A stretch of DNA of 64,000 nucleotides from Gp6-AA40 sp032156805 (GTDB taxonomy: Bacteria; Acidobacteriota; Vicinamibacteria; Vicinamibacterales; UBA2999), in the NCBI GenBank assembly GCA_032156805.1, contig JALDXQ010000001.1:62001-126000 (forward strand), in the 5' to 3' direction. The position numbers and the translations under genes were made by a program. The notes below the pieces were generated by a model, which did not search any database, was not told the origin of the DNA, and saw only the letters and a list, made by a program, of their open reading frames with translations. Positions 1 to 7,818 of the stretch are shown piece by piece (within the stretch, counting starts at the first letter, position 1; every line of letters begins with the position of its first letter).

Positions 1-2
1 TG

Positions 3-1820
3 ATGTCGACGTATCAGAGCTACAGCTACGACGTGCTCATCATCGGCGCCGGCGGCGCCGGTCTGCGCGCGGCGATCGAGGCGGCGTCGAGTAGTTTGTC
101 GGTGGGGCTGATCTGCAAGTCACTCCTTGGCAAGGCGCACACCGTCATGGCCGAGGGCGGCATGGCCGCGGCCATGGCCAACAACGACGATCGCGACAGC
201 TGGCGCGTGCACTTCGCCGACACGATGCGCGGCGGCCAGTACGTCAACAACTGGCGCATGGCGGAACTGCACGCCAAGGAAGCGCCCGATCGCGTGCGTG
301 AGCTCGAAGGCTGGGGCGCGGTCTTCGATCGCACGGCGGATGGCCGCATCAATCAGCGCAACTTCGGCGGCCACCGCTACCCGCGGCTCGCACACGTCGG
401 CGATCGAACCGGGCTGGAACTGATTCGAACGTTGCAGGACCACGCCGTGTATACCGGCATGACCGTGCACATGGAGCACACGGTCATCGATCTGTTCCTC
501 GACAACGGCCGCGCCGCCGGCTGCCTGACGTACGACCGCGAACGTGGCCGCTTCCACGTCTTCAACGCCAAGGCGATCGTGCTGGCCACTGGCGGCGTGG
601 GGCGCGCGTACAAGATCACCAGCAACAGCTGGGAAGGTACGGGTGACGGGCACGCGCTGGCCTATCGTGTCGGCGCCGAGCTCATCGACATGGAGTTCAT
701 CCAGTTCCATCCCACCGGGATGGTCTGGCCACCCAGCGTCCGCGGCATCCTCGTGACCGAAGGTGTCCGTGGAGAAGGCGGCGTCCTCAAGAACAGCGAG
801 GGCCGCCGGTTCATGTTCGATGACATCCCGGACAACTACAAGCCGCAGACGGCATCGGATCCGGAAGAGGGCTGGCGCTACACACAGGGTGACAAGAGCG
901 CCCGTCGTCCGCCGGAGCTCCTGACGCGCGATCACGTGGCGCGCTGCATCAACCGCGAGGTCAAGGCCGGGCGTGGATCTCCGCATGGCGGCGTGTTCCT
1001 CGACATCGCGTGGATCAAGGAGAAGCTCAAGGACTCCGAGGTCCACATCAAGCGCAAGCTCCCGAGCATGTATCATCAGTTCAAGGAGCTCGCCGATCTC
1101 GACATCACGAGGGAGGCGATGGAAGTCGGCCCCACCACGCACTACATCATGGGTGGGATTCGCGTCGATGCCGACACCCAGATGTCGACGATCCCTGGTC
1201 TCTTTGCCGCGGGCGAGTGCGCATCGGGTATCAACGGGGCCAATCGTCTCGGTGGCAACTCACTGTCGGACCTGATCGTCTTCGGCAAGCGCGCCGGAGA
1301 GTACGCCGCGATGTTTGCGAAGGAACATCCCGTGCCGCGCGTCGATGACGGGCTCGTCGATCAGGCCCTGCGGACCTCGCTGGTGCCGTTCGAACGCGGC
1401 GACGGCGGTGAGAATCCCTACAAGGTCCAGGCGGATCTCCAGGAGACGATGCAGGCGCTGGTCGGGATCGTGCGCACCGAGAGCGAAATGCGTGACGCGC
1501 TGGTGCGCATCAAGGGGTTCAAGGAGCGGGCCGCACGCGTCGGAGTCTCCGGCCATCGCGAGTATCACGCCGGCTGGCACACGGCACTCGATCTGCGCAA
1601 CCTGTTGACGGTCTCCGAAGCGATCGCGTTGTCGGCGATCGAACGCAAGGAGAGCCGCGGCGGACACTTCCGCGAGGACTATCCGGACAAGGTCGCCGAG
1701 TTCAGCACGATCAACATCGCCGTCCGCCAGGGGGCAGGCGACAACATGGAAATCGGCCGTATACCGATTCCGCCGATCCCCGATCCCCTGAAGCAGGTGA
1801 TCGAAGAACAGAAGTCGTGA
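3..1820 (+). CDS. sdhA: Succinate dehydrogenase/fumarate reductase flavoprotein subunit
   Basis: Catalytic FAD subunit of the membrane-bound succinate:quinone oxidoreductase (complex II), oxidising succinate to fumarate at the cytoplasmic membrane. Seen: N-terminal Rossmann FAD motif GAGGAGLRAAIEA (residues 16-28), His46 in KAHTVMAEGG matching the covalent flavin-attachment site, and the active-site block HPTGMVWPPS...RGEGG around residue 240. Full length at 605 aa. The first three bases of the window (TGA) overlap the start as TGATG, so an upstream gene, probably the cytochrome b subunit sdhC, ends at base 3 and is translationally coupled. sdhB follows after a palindromic repeat. Confidence 0.97.
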   Translation: MSTYQSYSYDVLIIGAGGAGLRAAIEAASSSLSVGLICKSLLGKAHTVMAEGGMAAAMANNDDRDSWRVHFADTMRGGQYVNNWRMAELHAKEAPDRVRELEGWGAVFDRTADGRINQRNFGGHRYPRLAHVGDRTGLELIRTLQDHAVYTGMTVHMEHTVIDLFLDNGRAAGCLTYDRERGRFHVFNAKAIVLATGGVGRAYKITSNSWEGTGDGHALAYRVGAELIDMEFIQFHPTGMVWPPSVRGILVTEGVRGEGGVLKNSEGRRFMFDDIPDNYKPQTASDPEEGWRYTQGDKSARRPPELLTRDHVARCINREVKAGRGSPHGGVFLDIAWIKEKLKDSEVHIKRKLPSMYHQFKELADLDITREAMEVGPTTHYIMGGIRVDADTQMSTIPGLFAAGECASGINGANRLGGNSLSDLIVFGKRAGEYAAMFAKEHPVPRVDDGLVDQALRTSLVPFERGDGGENPYKVQADLQETMQALVGIVRTESEMRDALVRIKGFKERAARVGVSGHREYHAGWHTALDLRNLLTVSEAIALSAIERKESRGGHFREDYPDKVAEFSTINIAVRQGAGDNMEIGRIPIPPIPDPLKQVIEEQKS

Positions 1821-1894
1821 CGTAGTGTCCGGCTTCATGCCGGACGGGAGATAGTCGTAACGCAGTGCCCGGCTTCAGCCGGACCCGGAGATAG
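1821..1894. repeat. Two tandem copies of a dispersed palindromic repeat between sdhA and sdhB
   Basis: Two ~34-base copies (1821-1854 and 1861-1894) share the layout CG(T/C)AGTG(T/C)CCGGCTTCA...CCGGAC..GGGAGATAG. Each forms a hairpin: GTCCGGC/GCCGGAC in copy 1 and CCGGCT/AGCCGG in copy 2. A third copy lies at 20061-20085. The GGAG at the end of copy 2 (1887-1890) is the only ribosome-binding-site-like sequence before sdhB. Confidence 0.9.
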
Positions 1895-1901
1895 CCCCCG
1901 A

Positions 1902-2645
1902 ATGGCGACCACAGCGACGTTCAAGATTTGGCGCACGCACCCTGAGAAGGACGGCACGTTCCAGACCTTCCACACCGAGGTCAGCGACGGCATGGTCGTC
2001 CTCGACGTGGTGCACAAGATTCAGGCCGAGCAGGCGCCGGATCTCGCGGTCCGGTGGAACTGCAAGGCCGGCAAGTGCGGGTCGTGCTCGGCTGAGATCA
2101 ACGGCCAGCCGCGGCTGATGTGCATGACTCGACTCAGCCAGGTGAATCTTCACGAACCGGTGACGGTCGAGCCGATGCGCGCGTTCCCGCCGATCAAGGA
2201 CCTCGTCACCGACGTGTCGTGGAACTTCAACGTCAAGAAGGGCATCTCGAAGTTCAAGCCGCGCAACCCCGATGCGCCGGATGGGACGTGGCGCATGGCG
2301 CAGAAGGACATCGACCGGGTGCAGGAGTTCCGGAAGTGCATCGAGTGCTTCCTGTGCCAGGACGTGTGTCACGTGCTGCGCGATCACAACAAGCACGACG
2401 AGTTCATCGGCCCTCGCTTCTTTGTCTATGCGGCCAATCTCGAGATGAACCCGCTCGATACCGAGGACCGCGTGGCCGCGCTCAAGGACGAGCACGGCCT
2501 CGGCTACTGCAACATCACCAAGTGCTGCACCAAGGTGTGCCCGGAACACATCCACATCACCGACAACGCCATCATCCCGCTCAAGGAGCGCGTGGTCGAT
2601 CGCTACTTCGATCCGATCACCAGGCTCCTGCGCATCTTCCAGTAG
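1902..2645 (+). CDS. sdhB: Succinate dehydrogenase/fumarate reductase iron-sulfur subunit
   Basis: Electron-transfer subunit that passes electrons from the SdhA flavin to the membrane quinone site. Seen: N-terminal plant-type [2Fe-2S] ligands Cys54, Cys59, Cys62 and Cys74 (CKAGKCGSC...C), then the ferredoxin-like cysteine sets CIECFLCQDVC and CCTKVCPEH for the [4Fe-4S] and [3Fe-4S] clusters. At 247 aa it is normal length. It follows sdhA by 81 bases that consist almost wholly of two palindromes; its likely Shine-Dalgarno GGAG lies inside the second, 11 bases before the ATG. Confidence 0.96.
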   Translation: MATTATFKIWRTHPEKDGTFQTFHTEVSDGMVVLDVVHKIQAEQAPDLAVRWNCKAGKCGSCSAEINGQPRLMCMTRLSQVNLHEPVTVEPMRAFPPIKDLVTDVSWNFNVKKGISKFKPRNPDAPDGTWRMAQKDIDRVQEFRKCIECFLCQDVCHVLRDHNKHDEFIGPRFFVYAANLEMNPLDTEDRVAALKDEHGLGYCNITKCCTKVCPEHIHITDNAIIPLKERVVDRYFDPITRLLRIFQ

Positions 2646-2677
2646 AGGCTGCGTTCAGGCCCGCCTCCAAGAACGTC

Positions 2678-2712
2678 TCTGCCCAGGCAGAGGCGGGCTT
2701 TCAAGCCCGCCT
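2678..2712. terminator. Hairpins downstream of sdhB, possible terminator/REP-like element
   Basis: Two adjacent dyads: TCTGCC/GGCAGA (2678-2691) and a perfect 10-bp stem AGGCGGGCTT/AAGCCCGCCT with a 2-base loop (2691-2712). The second matches the GCGGGCTT..AAGCCCGC hairpins seen at 44465-44528 and 60802-60820, so it is probably a dispersed element that may also stop transcription. No clear T-tract follows. Confidence 0.6.
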
Positions 2713-2849
2713 TCGCGCGTACAAAGCTCGTAATCCCGTTACGGTTCTGAGCGCTGCCCTTCAGCGACAGCGTGCCGTCATGGGGCGTTGTGTGCCGCTT
2801 CTCCCGGCATGTGGCTTGCCCCTTCCATATCGTTCTGGGAGGAGCAGCA

Positions 2850-2966
2850 ATGACCTGGCTTTTTCTCGCGATTGTCGTGGTGGCGGGTTTCGCCCTGCTG
2901 AAGGTCCGCCGCCGGCGTAAGTCCCGGCAGACGGTCAGCAGTTACTCCGAGTCGAAGGCCGCGTAG
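2850..2966 (+). CDS. Small single-span membrane protein, 38 aa
   Basis: Function not recognised. The 38-residue product begins MTWLFLAIVVVAGFALLKV, a single hydrophobic segment of about 18 residues, followed at once by a basic stretch RRRRKSR and a short polar tail, so it should sit in the inner membrane with its C-terminus in the cytoplasm. The ATG at 2850 is chosen over an in-frame upstream ATG at 2772 because a strong Shine-Dalgarno (GGGAGGAG) lies 5 bases before it and the upstream extension looks non-coding. It stands alone between sdhB and a convergent PilZ gene. Confidence 0.6.
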   Translation: MTWLFLAIVVVAGFALLKVRRRRKSRQTVSSYSESKAA

Positions 2967-2986
2967 GCCGGAGAGCCCACCTCCGC

Positions 2987-3634
2987 TCAGGCGGGATCGG
3001 GGATCGCTCGCGTGAAGGCGACGCCGGCGCGATACGTCGGCGTTGGTCCAATCTCGAACGTGGACCATGCCACGACGGCGACCGCTTTGACCGAGCCTCG
3101 TTCCGGCGGCAGCACCAGCCGGATACGCTGCCGCGGCTTGAGCACCACGTGCGATCGTACCTGCGCACCGACAGCTGAAAGATCGATGAGTGTCACCGGC
3201 TGACCATCGATGAACGCCTGTTCATCGGAGTCGACGCGGATACGGGCGGCGCGGCGTTCCGGCCGCGGCGGCAGCGCGTGCGCCAGGACGTTGAGCCACT
3301 TCTGCGGATGCAACTCGCCCGGCCCCGAAGAGATCACGTCCGCCGCGCGGTCCGGAGGCAGCAACCGCACTTCGATGCCACGCAGATATCGCTCGTTGTG
3401 GAGACGGTCCATCAGCGTGGCGCCTGGCGCGCTGGCCGCCACCGCCTGCTCGATGACGACGACTTCGGGCTGGGCCGCGCCGATCGTGTCCATTGCAGCA
3501 GCCAGGTCAGTGAGCGCGACCGGGATGACCGACGTGGTCTCGCCTGCGCGCGCACTCCACGCCGTGAGCAATGGCTCTGAGCCGATGAACACGGTCCGCG
3601 GATACGAGTGATCGACGACGGGGACGGATTTCAT
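2987..3634 (-). CDS. PilZ-domain protein with receiver-like N-terminus
   Basis: Probable c-di-GMP-responsive protein, 215 aa. The C-terminal ~95 residues look like PilZ: an RxxxR-type basic start (ERRAARIR), then (D/N)xSxxG as IDLSAVGAQV, then beta-strands ending YRAGVAFT. The N-terminal ~110 residues resemble a degenerate receiver or Rossmann fold (RTVFIGSEPLL, PEVVVIEQAV), but I do not see the acidic pocket and phospho-acceptor of a working receiver. It is monocistronic and convergent with the small membrane protein gene. Output partner is not evident; motility or surface regulation would be a guess. Confidence 0.75.
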   Translation of the reverse strand: MKSVPVVDHSYPRTVFIGSEPLLTAWSARAGETTSVIPVALTDLAAAMDTIGAAQPEVVVIEQAVAASAPGATLMDRLHNERYLRGIEVRLLPPDRAADVISSGPGELHPQKWLNVLAHALPPRPERRAARIRVDSDEQAFIDGQPVTLIDLSAVGAQVRSHVVLKPRQRIRLVLPPERGSVKAVAVVAWSTFEIGPTPTYRAGVAFTRAIPDPA

Positions 3635-3798
3635 ATCTGTGATTCGACATCACAGTTTGAGCAAGAAACCAGCCACTGATGACAATTCGGGCTAAGCCAC
3701 TGACGCTCGGCCGCTTGAACGATCGTGGTCAACCAGGCGTGAGAAAAATGCCGGTCGAAGAGCCGCAGAACCTCTGGCCCGGCCAGAATTCTGCGAAG

Positions 3799-3905
3799 CG
3801 TGTAAGTTCAAAGTGGGAAGGTCAAAGTGAGAAAGTAAGTCCGAAGTGCGCTGCTTGTACTTCGCACTTACTTACCAACTTTGAACTTTGAACTTTCCAC
3901 TTTCT
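3799..3905. repeat. Inverted-repeat element rich in AAGTTCAAAGT units, overlapping the lipA 3' end
   Basis: The left half carries AAGTTCAAAGT and GGTCAAAGTGAGAAAG units (about 3807-3841); the right half carries the inverse units ACTTTGAACTTTGAACTTTCC (3875-3895) and CACTTAC. The right half encodes the last ~10 codons of lipA. The same TTTGAACTTTGAACTT units recur at 63052-63085. Confidence 0.75.
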
Positions 3906-4791
3906 GAAACGCGTCCGCCTGTTCGTGCGCGTGATACGAGGAGCGTACGAGAGGGCCTGATTCGACGTGAACGAAACCGCGATCGAGTGCCGCCTGCTTG
4001 AGCGCGGCGAATTCGTCGGGATGGTAATAGCGCACCATCCTGGCGTGCTTCGGCGACGGACGCAGGTACTGACCGATGGTGAGAATCGAGACGCCAGCGG
4101 CTCGAAGATCGTCGAACACCGGGAGGATCTCGTCGAGTTGTTCGCCCATGCCGACCATGATGCCGGTCTTGGTGGCGATGTCGGGCCGATAGCGGCGCGA
4201 CCGATCGAGCAGTTCGAGTGACCTCGGATAGCGGCCGCCGGAACGCGCCATGCGGTACAGGCGCGGAACCGTCTCGATGTTGTGATTCAGTACGTCGGGA
4301 CCCGCGTCGAGGACCGTCCGCAGCGACGACTCGATGCCCTGAAAGTCTGGAATCAGGACTTCGATCCTGCAACCCGGCATGCGGGCACGCGTCAGCTGGA
4401 TCGTCTCGGCGAAGATGAATGCACCACCGTCTGCCAGATCATCGCGATCGACCGACGTGATGACCGCATACTGCAGCCCCATCCGCGCCACGGCCTCGGC
4501 GACTCGTGCTGGTTCGGCCGTGTCGAGCTCGTTCGGCTTGCCGTGTGCCACCGCGCAGTAGGCGCACGCACGCGTGCAGATGTCCCCGAGGATCATGAAC
4601 GTCGCCGTCCCGTGATGCCAGCACTCGCCGATGTTCGGGCAATGCGCGTCTTCGCACACGGTATTCAGCTTGAGGTCGCGCATGATCCCCTTGAGTCGGA
4701 TGTAGTTCTCCGACCCGGGGGCGCGGACTTTCAACCAGGCGGGCTTGGGTTCTCGAGGACCGACAAAATGCAGGGGGGCTTCGACGGGCAT
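3868..4791 (-). CDS. lipA: Lipoyl synthase
   Basis: Radical SAM enzyme that inserts two sulfurs into octanoyl groups on the E2 and H proteins of 2-oxoacid dehydrogenase and glycine-cleavage complexes. Seen: the auxiliary-cluster motif CEDAHCPNIGEC (C-x4-C-x5-C), the radical SAM motif CTRACAYC (C-x3-C-x2-C), and the C-terminal RSSY whose serine ligates the auxiliary cluster. At 307 aa it is normal length. The last ~10 residues (KVESSKFKVGK) are read from an intergenic repeat element, so the natural C-terminus has been replaced or extended, well after the catalytic parts. Confidence 0.97.
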   Translation of the reverse strand: MPVEAPLHFVGPREPKPAWLKVRAPGSENYIRLKGIMRDLKLNTVCEDAHCPNIGECWHHGTATFMILGDICTRACAYCAVAHGKPNELDTAEPARVAEAVARMGLQYAVITSVDRDDLADGGAFIFAETIQLTRARMPGCRIEVLIPDFQGIESSLRTVLDAGPDVLNHNIETVPRLYRMARSGGRYPRSLELLDRSRRYRPDIATKTGIMVGMGEQLDEILPVFDDLRAAGVSILTIGQYLRPSPKHARMVRYYHPDEFAALKQAALDRGFVHVESGPLVRSSYHAHEQADAFQKVESSKFKVGK

Positions 4792-4867
4792 CTCCCCAAT
4801 ATTTTACTCTGCGTCATTCGAACCACGAAGACCACGAATTCCTTGTCACGAAGCCACGAAGGTTTTT

Positions 4868-4988
4868 AACGCGGAGATCGCTGGGATCGCAGAGGGCATT
4901 CGCGCCGTGCCGCGCTCCGCGCGGTACCGCATCAGTCGCCCCGCGAATGCCGATCGTCGCTCCCTGCGATCCCCGCGATCTCTGCGTT
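4868..4988. repeat. ~120-base nested imperfect palindrome
   Basis: Outer arms: AACGCGGAGATCGCTGGGAT... (from 4868) pairs with ...CCCGCGATCTCTGCGTT (to 4988). Inner arms: GGCATTCGCG (4895-4904) pairs with CGCGAATGCC (4942-4951). The core GCGCTCCGCGC is itself near-palindromic. It is preceded by ACCACGAAG/CACGAAG units (4821-4860). Related half-elements lie at 9674-9730. The structure resembles a non-autonomous palindromic element (REP/MITE-like); no gene is visible in it. Confidence 0.85.
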
Positions 4989-5059
4989 TAAGAATCTCCG
5001 CGTCCCCCGCGGCCCCTGCCTCCGTTGACACCAGCGCTGAAGGCAGTAAGCATCACTTC

Positions 5060-5761
5060 ATGGGGACACTCGCGATCACCTGGTTCGGGCACTCGACATT
5101 TCTCATCAAGACTCCCGGCGGAAAGCGGCTGTTGTTCGACCCGTGGCTGACGAACAACCCCTCCTGTCCCGAGGCTCTCAAGAAGGCACCCCGCGTGGAC
5201 CTGATACTGGCGTCGCACGGGCACGGCGATCACATCGAGGATCTCGTCGCGTGCGCCCGCGCCAGCGGCGCGCCCGTCGTCGGAGTCTACGAGCTGTGCG
5301 ACTGGGTCGAGCGCAAGGGCATTCAGAACACCGTCCCCATGAACAAAGGCGGCTCGGTGAGCGTGGCCGATTTGGCCGTGTCGATGACCGGCGCGAGCCA
5401 CAGCAGCGGATTCATCGAGAACGGCCAGATGATCTACATGGGGGAACCGTGCGGCTTCATCATCCGGTTGGAAGACCATCGGACGATCTACTTCGCGGGC
5501 GACACGGATCTCTTCGGAGACATGCGGCTGATCGGCGAGATCCATCGTCCTGAGATTGCGTTCCTGCCGATTGGCGATCGATTCACGATGGGCCCGGAGG
5601 GGGCTGCCCGTGCGTGCGCGATGCTCGGCGTGAAGCAGGTCGTGCCGATGCACTGGGGCACGTTTCCGCTGCTGACCGGAACACCGGCCGCGCTCAAAGC
5701 GCTGGTCGAGCCGATGGGCGTTCAGGTATTGGAACTGCGACCCGGAGAGACTGCGGAATAA
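5060..5761 (+). CDS. UPF0173-type metallo-beta-lactamase-fold hydrolase
   Basis: Metal-dependent hydrolase of the MBL superfamily, 233 aa, substrate unknown. Seen: opening strand ITWFGHSTFLI, the metal-binding HGHGDH motif, further ligands in TGASHSSG and FAGDTDLFGDM, and a terminal His in PMHWGTFPLL. This is the layout of the UPF0173/YtkL-like group. I start it at the ATG at 5060 because the in-frame upstream extension to 4745 translates the palindromic repeat and lacks domain similarity. It is monocistronic, with a palindrome on either side. Confidence 0.9.
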   Translation: MGTLAITWFGHSTFLIKTPGGKRLLFDPWLTNNPSCPEALKKAPRVDLILASHGHGDHIEDLVACARASGAPVVGVYELCDWVERKGIQNTVPMNKGGSVSVADLAVSMTGASHSSGFIENGQMIYMGEPCGFIIRLEDHRTIYFAGDTDLFGDMRLIGEIHRPEIAFLPIGDRFTMGPEGAARACAMLGVKQVVPMHWGTFPLLTGTPAALKALVEPMGVQVLELRPGETAE

Positions 5762-5787
5762 GGAAGTGGGCAGGGCGCCCGCTTGAT

Positions 5788-5857
5788 TACGACACACCGA
5801 GGCACCGAGGCCGTGAGGCCAGGATTTCTCTGTGCCTCAGTGTCTCGGTGTGTCGTA
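5788..5857. repeat. Inverted repeat with 23-base arms (TACGACACACCGAGGCAC type)
   Basis: Left arm 5788-5810 (TACGACACACCGAGGCACCG...) pairs with right arm 5835-5857 with two mismatches, around a 24-base loop. It sits between convergent genes. A one-armed relative (CTACGACACACCGAGGCAGTG) occurs at 44682-44712. Confidence 0.88.
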
Positions 5858-5873
5858 GTGGGGTGAATGTCCG

Positions 5874-6746
5874 CTAGAAGAACTTCCTCGCGATATTGAA
5901 CCCGATATACCAGTCGTCGCTGTCCGTCCCACCGCGCGCGAGCTGCCCCGGCGTCGTCCCGATGCCATTCGAGAAGTTGAACTGGAAGACGTGCCCGCCG
6001 GCGCGTTTCTCGATGCCGAACGACAGGTGGTCGACACCGGGCTGGTATCCGGCGCGGGGAATGTACTCACCAACGACGTAGACCGTCGGACGGATGCGAA
6101 GACGGGCGCCCATGCCGAAGAGGAACGTATCGTTGTCGTCGGTCAGCTCGCCCGGGAGCGTATTCGTGTTGTTCACCCAGATCGGCTCGAAGTAGAGCGC
6201 GCCGAAGCTTCCCATCTCGCGCGACAGCACCGCTCCCAGCGCGGGCGAATAGCTGGTGCTCGATCCCTCGGGCGTGCTGGCTCCGAAATTCTCGGTGCCC
6301 TCGATCGTGGCGAGGACGTCGAGCCCGAACATGCCGTTGTCACTCTGCTGGAACGTACTGTGCTGCGCGAAGAACTCGATCGTCCGGTTGCTGGTCCGGT
6401 AGATGCCGATCTGCGTGCCTCGCATGATCCCGAACCGGTACTCGAGCCCGATCTGCGCACCGTTGTCGAGCCCAAAGAAATCGGAGAGCAGGTCACCGAA
6501 ATCGCCCTGGCCGAGCGGACGCGCAAAGCGGTGCGTTATGCGGAACGAACTCTTGTGGCGCGGGACGCGCAGCGTGGTCGGCAGGTTGACGAGCGTGAAG
6601 TCCGGCTGGACGGGATTCGGGTCCAGATCAGGATCATCGGGAATCTGGGCGGCCGGGCTCTGCTGCTGTTGCTCTTGCGCGGAGGTGACCGCCGGGAACG
6701 CGAGCGCGCACACCGCTGCGAGAATGACGAGTCTCGTCCAAGTCAT
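5874..6746 (-). CDS. DUF5777-family outer-membrane beta-barrel protein
   Basis: Secreted barrel-like protein, 290 aa. The signal peptide is MTWTRLVILAAVCALAFPAVTSAQ; the rest is alternating amphipathic strands (FRITHRFARPLG, IGLEYRFGIMRGTQIGIYRTS), and the chain ends WYIGFNIARKFF with a C-terminal Phe typical of outer-membrane barrels. It resembles DUF5777. The ATG at 6746 has an AGGAG 8 bases upstream and is preferred to the longer start. Last gene of a three-gene operon, 11 bases after the cytochrome gene, so it may be the outer-membrane part of a periplasmic redox module. Transport function is inference. Confidence 0.8.
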   Translation of the reverse strand: MTWTRLVILAAVCALAFPAVTSAQEQQQQSPAAQIPDDPDLDPNPVQPDFTLVNLPTTLRVPRHKSSFRITHRFARPLGQGDFGDLLSDFFGLDNGAQIGLEYRFGIMRGTQIGIYRTSNRTIEFFAQHSTFQQSDNGMFGLDVLATIEGTENFGASTPEGSSTSYSPALGAVLSREMGSFGALYFEPIWVNNTNTLPGELTDDNDTFLFGMGARLRIRPTVYVVGEYIPRAGYQPGVDHLSFGIEKRAGGHVFQFNFSNGIGTTPGQLARGGTDSDDWYIGFNIARKFF

Positions 6747-6757
6747 CGTGTCAGCTC

Positions 6758-7204
6758 CTAGTTGTTGGGGGCGCCGATCTCGATCCATCGCTCGATGACG
6801 ATGATCTGGCCTTCTGTCAGATAGGGACCGTTGAGCGGCATGCGGACGCCGGTGATGTTCGGGCCCCCTTCGAGCTTGTGGATCAGATAACTGCTCTGGG
6901 GATCTTCCGGGATCACGCGGACGGCACCGGGTCTCTGCCGGCTCGCGACGTTGACGAGGTTGTTGTACGAGACGGCCGGACTGAGGTCGAGCCCGTTGAA
7001 CCGGCTGCCGATGGCGTTATGGCAGTTCGTGCAGGCGGGACGACCGGATGAATCGCCGGAACTGAAGATCTGTTGTTGAATGCTGCTGAAGGTTGGTTCG
7101 AGGTCCGGCGTCGGGCCGGTGAAATTCGAGAGCGACTCATCGCAGCCGGCACTGCCGAGCGCGACTGCGATCAGGACTGCGCATCCGAGTCTACTTAGGA
7201 ACAT
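6758..7204 (-). CDS. Cytochrome c-type lipoprotein
   Basis: 148-aa lipoprotein with signal peptide and lipobox LGSAGC (Cys21 predicted lipidated). A single haem-binding motif CTNCH lies about residue 58, with a candidate distal Met in VRMPLNGPYL near residue 121. The tail LTEGQIIVIERWIEIGAPNN is typical of Planctomycete/Acidobacteria-type haem domains in which cytochrome c follows a lipid anchor. It is the middle gene between the CuA cupredoxin and the barrel protein, so it probably exchanges electrons with the cupredoxin. Electron donor and acceptor are unknown. Confidence 0.8.
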   Translation of the reverse strand: MFLSRLGCAVLIAVALGSAGCDESLSNFTGPTPDLEPTFSSIQQQIFSSGDSSGRPACTNCHNAIGSRFNGLDLSPAVSYNNLVNVASRQRPGAVRVIPEDPQSSYLIHKLEGGPNITGVRMPLNGPYLTEGQIIVIERWIEIGAPNN

Positions 7205-7229
7205 TCGGCTTCACCTCCGTGTTCTGAAC

Positions 7230-7610
7230 TTACCGAGTCAGGACTACGAGCTGGCCTTTCATGTCCTCGTGGCCTTCACCGCAGTACTCGGAGCAGAGGA
7301 TCGGAAACTCGCCCGCCTCCTTGGCCGTGAACTCGATGACGACCGGCTTGGTTCCTCGAGGGATCTCCTTCTTGACGTTGAACTGCTTGATCTCCAGGCC
7401 GTGCGGACCGTCGGCTGAGACGACACGCAGGCGAACGCGTTCACCGACAGCCACTTCGATACGTGCAGGCTCGAACGCAAAGCGGCGCACCACGACATCG
7501 ATTTCTCGTGGCGCGTCCTGTCCCGCCGCACCGGCCGCCCACGCCGCGCCGCTGAGCAGCACGGCGAGCGCCGTGAGCCGTACGACGACTGTGTTTCGAG
7601 TACCGAGCAT
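7230..7610 (-). CDS. Secreted CuA-type cupredoxin (COX2-like periplasmic domain without transmembrane helices)
   Basis: 126-aa exported protein. After a signal peptide ending near AAGAAGQ comes a cupredoxin fold with every ligand of the binuclear CuA centre: His in DGPHGLEI and the block CSEYCGEGHEDM (C-x-E-x-C-x3-H-x2-M). Unlike cytochrome oxidase subunit II it lacks the two N-terminal transmembrane helices and no COX1 gene is nearby. The ATG at 7610 is chosen because GGGAGGTGA lies 8-10 bases upstream; the in-frame ATG at 7646 would place that site inside the gene. First gene of the operon with the cytochrome c lipoprotein and DUF5777 barrel. Confidence 0.85.
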   Translation of the reverse strand: MLGTRNTVVVRLTALAVLLSGAAWAAGAAGQDAPREIDVVVRRFAFEPARIEVAVGERVRLRVVSADGPHGLEIKQFNVKKEIPRGTKPVVIEFTAKEAGEFPILCSEYCGEGHEDMKGQLVVLTR

Positions 7611-7762
7611 CAGCGTGTCACCTCCCGGGTGTGCAACGCTGAGCAAGGCTGATGCCCGTCAGAAGAAGTCCGGAATAGGCCCGAATTGGGTGGGCGTGGC
7701 GTACCCTAGAGTTCGGAAATCCAACAGCTGATCCAAAAAGATGAAGCCAAAAATGGTCGAGT

Positions 7763-7768
7763 TATACT
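7763..7768 (+). promoter_or_regulatory. Candidate -10 element for the ferredoxin gene
   Basis: TATACT lies 51 bases before the GTG start at 7819 in a comparatively AT-rich stretch. No convincing -35 box is present 16-18 bases upstream, so this is tentative. Confidence 0.3.
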
Positions 7769-7818
7769 CTGTTGGTTCACGCGGAGCCTAAGCAATCCCG
7801 TAACAGGAGAACAACGGC

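Noticed and set aside
120..1142. 340-codon minus-strand frame
   Set aside because: Complement of sdhA.
4745..5059. N-terminal extension of the MBL-fold hydrolase
   Set aside because: The extra ~105 residues translate the palindromic element and the opposite strand of lipA's 5' end; the family begins at the ATG at 5060.
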